A stretch of 9,574 bases of DNA from Chrysiogenia bacterium (lineage in GTDB: Bacteria > JAGRBM01). Position 1 is the first letter of the stretch. Each line of letters begins with the position of its first letter. The DNA is taken from contig JAGRBM010000269.1 of assembly GCA_020434085.1 (NCBI GenBank), positions 1-9,574 on the forward strand, written 5' to 3'. Below are positions 6,534 to 9,574 of this stretch, one piece after another. The notes under the pieces were generated by a model, which saw only the letters and a list, made by a program, of their open reading frames with translations, made no database searches and was not told the DNA's origin. The position numbers were made by a program, and so were the translations under genes.

Positions 6534-7199
6534 ATTTATAGGGGTCGCCAGACTTCGCGAGAGCGCGAACCGCAGGCCCGAATCAATGAGCGCATTCGTG
6601 CGCCGGAGATTCGGGTAATTGACGAACAGGGCGAACAGCTCGGCGTTCTCCGGCCCGACGAGGCCTTGGCAATGGCCAAGTCACGTGGCATGGACCTGGT
6701 GGAGATTTCTCCCAACGCCGCGCCGCCCGTCTGCAAGTTCATGGACTACGGTAAGTTCAAGTATTTGCAGAAGAAAAAGGCTGCTGAAGCCAAAAAGCAT
6801 CAGCACCAGGTGCAGCTCAAGGAAGTAAAATTCCGGCCGAAGATCGAGAAGCACGACTACGAGTTCAAGCTTCGCAAGGCCATCGAATTCCTTGAGGAAG
6901 GCAACAAGGTAAAGCTCACGATTCGTTTCCGCGGTCGTGAGATTACGCGTCCGGCGCTGGCCCAGCGCATCATCGACCAGGTGGTCGAGGACACCAAGGA
7001 CGTCGGCGCGCTCGAAGGGCGCTCGACATTCGAAGGGCGCACGATGATCGCGATCCTCGTGCCGGTGGCCAAGCAGGGCGGCAAGGGCAAGGCGCCCAAG
7101 AAGGAAGCGGCAAAGGCTGAAAAGCCCGCCGCAACGCCGGAAGAGAAGCCGGCCGAGAAGACTGAGGAAGCCGCAAGCGAGAGCGTAGCGGAGTCCTGA
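6534..7199 (+). CDS. infC: Translation initiation factor IF3, probable AUU start
   Basis: IF3 binds the 30S subunit, blocks premature 50S joining and checks the initiator tRNA-start codon pairing. The 221-residue reading has the N-domain (about 1-75: ARINERIRAPEIRVID, then DLVEISPNAAPPVCKFMDYG at 54-73), a Lys-rich linker helix (about 75-93) and the C-domain (about 94-178: VQLKEVKFRP, LTIRFRGREITRP, EGRTMIAILVP). A tail of ~41 residues (181-221) rich in Lys, Ala, Glu and Pro follows, longer than E. coli IF3. The first ATG or TTG in frame (6666) would delete about 44 residues of N-domain, including the conserved INERIR segment. ATT at 6534, 8 nt after GGAGGG and 3 nt past the thrS stop, restores a full-length protein. 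AUU is the well-known IF3 start codon that allows IF3 to repress its own translation. Confidence 0.93.
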   Translation: MYRGRQTSREREPQARINERIRAPEIRVIDEQGEQLGVLRPDEALAMAKSRGMDLVEISPNAAPPVCKFMDYGKFKYLQKKKAAEAKKHQHQVQLKEVKFRPKIEKHDYEFKLRKAIEFLEEGNKVKLTIRFRGREITRPALAQRIIDQVVEDTKDVGALEGRSTFEGRTMIAILVPVAKQGGKGKAPKKEAAKAEKPAATPEEKPAEKTEEAASESVAES

Positions 7200-7215
7200 G
7201 AAGACAGAGACCAAA

Positions 7216-7233
7216 GTCCCGCGCAAGCGGGAC
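7216..7233 (+). promoter_or_regulatory. GNRA-capped hairpin in the infC-rpmI gap
   Basis: GTCCCGC (7216-7222) and GCGGGAC (7227-7233) pair perfectly around GCAA, a GNRA tetraloop. The hairpin lies 19 nt before the rpmI start. No U-run follows, so it is not a terminator. Its place, ahead of rpmI-rplT, is where bL20 autoregulation acts in E. coli. A bL20-binding or mRNA-processing role is inferred from position only. Confidence 0.5.
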
Positions 7234-7252
7234 GTAGAAAGAGCTGAAGACA

Positions 7253-7447
7253 ATGCCGAAGATGAAAACCCACCGTGGTGCCGCCAAGCGAATTCGCAAG
7301 ACCGGCAAGGGCAAGTTCAAGTTCAAGCGTGCCGGTAACCGTCACTGCCAGTCGACTCATTCGAAGTCGACCCTGCGGCGCAACCGCGACAACGCTTACA
7401 TCGACGACTCGAACCTCAAGGCCGTCAAGGCGATGCTTCCCTACTAA
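7253..7447 (+). CDS. rpmI: 50S ribosomal protein bL35
   Basis: A 64-residue, strongly basic protein of the large ribosomal subunit. It has the hallmark N-terminus PKMKTHRGAAKRIRKTGKGK, the KFKRAGNRH segment, the STHSKSTLRR region and a short C-terminal helix ending VKAMLPY, all at normal bL35 length. The start is ATG at 7253, with only a weak purine-rich SD (AAAGAG, 7238-7243, or GAAGA, 7246-7250). It follows infC by 53 nt, the gap holding the GNRA hairpin, and precedes rplT by 35 nt. The infC-rpmI-rplT order is nearly universal in bacteria, and in E. coli bL20 controls rpmI translation with rplT coupled to it. The weak SD would suit such control, though this is inferred. Confidence 0.97.
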   Translation: MPKMKTHRGAAKRIRKTGKGKFKFKRAGNRHCQSTHSKSTLRRNRDNAYIDDSNLKAVKAMLPY

Positions 7448-7482
7448 GGGCGGCGTCCTGACGAGAGAGAGAAGGCAAAGAA

Positions 7483-7836
7483 ATGGCACGCGCAACCCGG
7501 GGCACCAAGGCCCGCGCCCGTCGTAAAAAGATCATGAAGATGGCCAGCGGCCGTCGTCACGGCCATGGCGATCAGCTCAAGACCGCCCGTGACAGCGTCA
7601 TCCGCGGCTTCAAATACGCCTACCGCGACCGCAAGGTCCGCAAGCGCGACATGCGCGGCCTGTGGATTCAGCGCATCAACGCTGCCGCTCGTGAGAACGG
7701 GCTCAGCTACTCGCGTCTGATTCACGGACTCAAGGAAGCCGGTGTGGAACTCGATCGCAAGGCGCTCGCCCAGATCGCCTACGAGAACCCGGCGCAGTTT
7801 ACGAGCATCGTCGAGGTGGCCAAGCAAGTAGCGTAA
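7483..7836 (+). CDS. rplT: 50S ribosomal protein bL20
   Basis: A 117-residue basic protein that binds 23S rRNA and is needed early in 50S assembly; in several bacteria it also represses its own operon. The long basic N-terminal helix (RGTKARARRKKIMK) is followed by the conserved core YAYRDRKVRKRDMRGLWIQR (45-64), INAAARENGLSYS and the C-terminal globular domain ending near QFTSIVEVAKQVA. Length is normal. The segment 22-34 (SGRRHGHGDQLKT) departs from the usual GYRG-R-x3-LFR pattern of the family, losing its aromatic residues. The start is ATG at 7483, with AAGG (7472-7475) 7 nt upstream inside a GA-rich stretch. It is followed after 94 nt by pheS, the gap holding a long hairpin. Confidence 0.96.
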   Translation: MARATRGTKARARRKKIMKMASGRRHGHGDQLKTARDSVIRGFKYAYRDRKVRKRDMRGLWIQRINAAARENGLSYSRLIHGLKEAGVELDRKALAQIAYENPAQFTSIVEVAKQVA

Positions 7837-7860
7837 GCTCACAACCGGCCCACTTTCGGC

Positions 7861-7906
7861 GAATCGCCACGTTGGCTCCCCCCGCTGGGATGCCCCGTGG
7901 CGATTC
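7861..7906 (+). promoter_or_regulatory. Long imperfect hairpin in the rplT-pheS gap
   Basis: GAATCGCCACG (7861-7871) pairs perfectly with CGTGGCGATTC (7896-7906). Inside, GGC (7874-7876) pairs with GCC (7892-7894) and TCCC (7877-7880) with GGGA (7887-7890), making about 18 bp with small interruptions. The outer left arm can also fold on itself (GGCG 7858-7861 with CGCC 7865-7868), a mutually exclusive alternative. No U-run follows, so it is not a standard terminator. The pheS SD lies 13 nt downstream, so translational control, mRNA processing or protein binding are possible. Confidence 0.6.
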
Positions 7907-7930
7907 TCGTATCTGGGCAAGGGGAAACAA

Positions 7931-8956
7931 GTGGAAGCAAAGCTCAAAGAGATCGAAACCCAGGCCCGCGCCGCCATTGCCGCTGCAAGCGACGAGGATG
8001 CGCTGCGCGAGGCGGAGACCGAATACCTGGGGCGCAAGGCCGGCAAGCTCTCTGCCGTGCTCAAGGGGCTCAAAGACCTCTCGGGGCCCGAGCGCGGCGC
8101 GGTGGGCAAGCTGGCCAACGAGATCAAGAACGCCCTGGAAGCGCTCATTGCCGAGCGCCGCGAGAGCCTGCAGTCCTCGGCCATGGCGGGGCGCCTCCAG
8201 AAGGAGAGCATCGACCTGAGCCTGCCCGCCTCGGGCGTGGCCGCCGGCAGCCTGCACCCGCTCGTCCAGATGGAGCGCGAGCTGCGCGCCATCTTCGTGC
8301 GCATGGGCTTTACCGTCGCCACCGGCCCCGAGGTCGAGAAGGACTACTACAACTTCGAGGCCCTCAACATCCCGGCCGACCACCCCGCGCGCGACATGCA
8401 GGATACCTTCTACATCCAGCCCGGCGTGCTGCTGCGCACGCACACCTCGCCGGTGCAGATCCGCACCATGGAAAAGCGAGAGCCGCCGGTGCGTATCATC
8501 GCGCCGGGCAAGGTCTACCGCTGCGACTCCGATCCCACGCACTCGCCCATGTTCCACCAGATCGAGGGCCTGTGGATCGACAAGGGCGTGACCTTCGCCG
8601 ATCTCAAGGGGACGCTCGGCTCGTTCATCCGCCAGGTGTTCGACTCATCGGTGAAGCTGCGCTTTCGCCCCAGCTTCTTCCCCTTTACCGAGCCCAGCGC
8701 CGAGGCCGACATGAGCTGCGTGTTCTGCAAGCGCGACGGCAGCGCCTGCAGCGTGTGCAAGGGCAGCGGGTGGATCGAAGTGCTGGGTGCCGGCATGGTC
8801 GACCCGCGCGTGTTCGGCTTTGTGGGCTACGACCCTGAGCAGTACTCGGGCTTTGCCTTTGGCCTGGGCATCGAGCGTTTCGCGATGCTCAAATACGGCG
8901 TGCCCGACCTTCGTCTCTACTTTGAAAACGACGTGCGCTTCCTGGAGCAGTACTAG
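7931..8956 (+). CDS. pheS: Phenylalanyl-tRNA synthetase alpha subunit
   Basis: The catalytic subunit of the alpha2-beta2 class II enzyme that charges tRNA-Phe, 341 residues. The N-terminal ~90 residues are the charged coiled-coil arm that contacts tRNA. The catalytic core follows: HPL near 109-111, DMQDTFYI (155-162), motif 2 around R197 (KVYRCDSDPTHSP, then FHQIEGL), and motif 3 FAFGLGIERFAML (308-320). A short insertion carries two CxxC pairs, C263-x2-C266 and C273-x2-C276, absent from E. coli PheS and possibly a zinc site. GMVDP (288-292) replaces the commoner GMVHP. The start is GTG at 7931 with AAGGGG (7919-7924) 6 nt upstream. The stop TAG shares its G with the pheT GTG start, so the two subunits are translationally coupled. 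No phenylalanine-rich leader peptide lies upstream. Confidence 0.97.
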   Translation: MEAKLKEIETQARAAIAAASDEDALREAETEYLGRKAGKLSAVLKGLKDLSGPERGAVGKLANEIKNALEALIAERRESLQSSAMAGRLQKESIDLSLPASGVAAGSLHPLVQMERELRAIFVRMGFTVATGPEVEKDYYNFEALNIPADHPARDMQDTFYIQPGVLLRTHTSPVQIRTMEKREPPVRIIAPGKVYRCDSDPTHSPMFHQIEGLWIDKGVTFADLKGTLGSFIRQVFDSSVKLRFRPSFFPFTEPSAEADMSCVFCKRDGSACSVCKGSGWIEVLGAGMVDPRVFGFVGYDPEQYSGFAFGLGIERFAMLKYGVPDLRLYFENDVRFLEQY

Positions 8957-9574
8957 TGAAAATTTCCTACCAATGGCTCAAGGACCTGGTTCCCGCGCTG
9001 GAACTCAGCCCGCAGGAACTGGCCGAACAACTCACAATGGCGGGCCTCGAGCTCGAAGACCTCGAAGATCCCAGCCGCGGCTGGGACAATGTGGTCGTCG
9101 GCAAGGTTGAAGCAATCGAGCCCCATCCCGATGCCGACAAGCTGCGCCTGTGCACGGTGCGCGTTGGCGCGGATACCGTTCAGAAGATCGTCTGCGGCGC
9201 GTCCAATGTGGACGCGGGCCAGAGCGTGTGCGTCGCCCTGGAAGGGGCGGAGCTTCCCGGCGGCTTCAAGATCAAGAAGGCGAAGATCCGCGGCGTTGAA
9301 TCGCGTGGCATGATCTGTTCGGAAAAAGAGCTCGGCCTGGCCGAACAATCCGACGGCATTCTCGTGCTTGAAGGCGCGCAGGCCGACAACGAGCCCGGCA
9401 CGCCGGTGGCCAAGGTGCTGCATGTGCCGCCGCTGCTCGATCTCTCGGTGACTCCCAACCGCGGCGACTGCCTCTCGGCCATCGGCCTTGCGCGCGAGGT
9501 CGCTGCGCTCACCGGCGGCGAGCTGCACGAGCCCGAGTTCGCGCTCAACGAGCAGGACGGCGCCGCCAGTGAAG
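8956..9574 (+). CDS. pheT: Phenylalanyl-tRNA synthetase beta subunit, N-terminal part (3' end outside window)
   Basis: The beta subunit carries tRNA-recognition and editing functions and pairs with PheS. The first 206 of what are normally about 800 residues are visible. The conserved N-terminus MKISYQWLKDLVP leads into the OB-fold tRNA-binding domain (about 40-150), with HPDADKLRLC (57-66), IVCGASNV (78-85) and GVESRGMICSEKELGL (113-128). It is followed by VTPNRGDCLSAIGLAREV (165-182), the conserved lead-in to the B3/B4 editing region. The start is GTG at 8956, overlapping the pheS stop by one base (TAGTG), with GGAG at 8944-8947, 8 nt upstream, inside pheS. The frame stays open to the window edge, so the gene is cut only by the window. 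Confidence 0.97.
   Translation, partial: MKISYQWLKDLVPALELSPQELAEQLTMAGLELEDLEDPSRGWDNVVVGKVEAIEPHPDADKLRLCTVRVGADTVQKIVCGASNVDAGQSVCVALEGAELPGGFKIKKAKIRGVESRGMICSEKELGLAEQSDGILVLEGAQADNEPGTPVAKVLHVPPLLDLSVTPNRGDCLSAIGLAREVAALTGGELHEPEFALNEQDGAASE

Noticed and set aside
6666-7199. IF3 starting at TTG 6666
   Set aside because: It removes about 44 residues of the conserved N-domain and has no SD; ATT 6534 restores the full protein.
7837-7930. Phenylalanine-rich leader peptide (pheL-like)
   Set aside because: No short frame in this gap has a run of TTC/TTT codons.
1-9574. Mobile elements, CRISPR arrays, defence or phage genes
   Set aside because: No transposase, integrase, direct-repeat array or compositional island is seen; the window reads as core chromosome.

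Overview
The window is a GC-rich chromosomal segment from a Gram-negative bacterium. The gene order in the right half (tRNA-Val, thrS, infC, rpmI, rplT, pheS, pheT) is the classic translation operon of Proteobacteria and relatives. A hopanoid-type sugar epimerase, an ABC1/UbiB-type kinase and acidic/lysine-rich protein tails fit a deltaproteobacterial or myxobacterial-like lineage. That placement is inference; the sequence alone does not fix the taxon.

Left half (1-4327): small, mostly single-gene units. The 3' part of an unrecognised gene (1-750, +) converges on an NAD-dependent epimerase (837-1856, -) over a shared hairpin terminator (787-816). A gap of about 300 bp holding a perfect palindrome separates the epimerase from a divergent pair: a 93-residue [2Fe-2S] ferredoxin (2159-2440) and a 159-residue CxxC protein of unknown function (2470-2949). 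That pair converges on an ABC1/AarF/UbiB-family kinase (2984-4327, -), which has a recognisable sigma70-type promoter.

Right half (4533-9574): a tRNA-Val(GAC) gene with its own promoter, a stable UUCG leader hairpin and an intrinsic terminator, then thrS-infC-rpmI-rplT-pheS-pheT. The genes encode threonyl-tRNA synthetase, initiation factor IF3, ribosomal proteins bL35 and bL20, and both subunits of phenylalanyl-tRNA synthetase; pheT runs off the window. Together they charge two tRNAs, control start-codon selection and supply two 50S proteins.

No new multi-gene system is evident. The interest is in regulatory and architectural detail of the translation operon: an AUU start for infC, a promoter-like site in a rare-codon patch inside thrS, a ThrRS without its TGS domain, a terminator almost touching the thrS ribosome binding site, a GNRA-capped hairpin before rpmI, and a long structured leader before pheS without a Phe-rich leader peptide.
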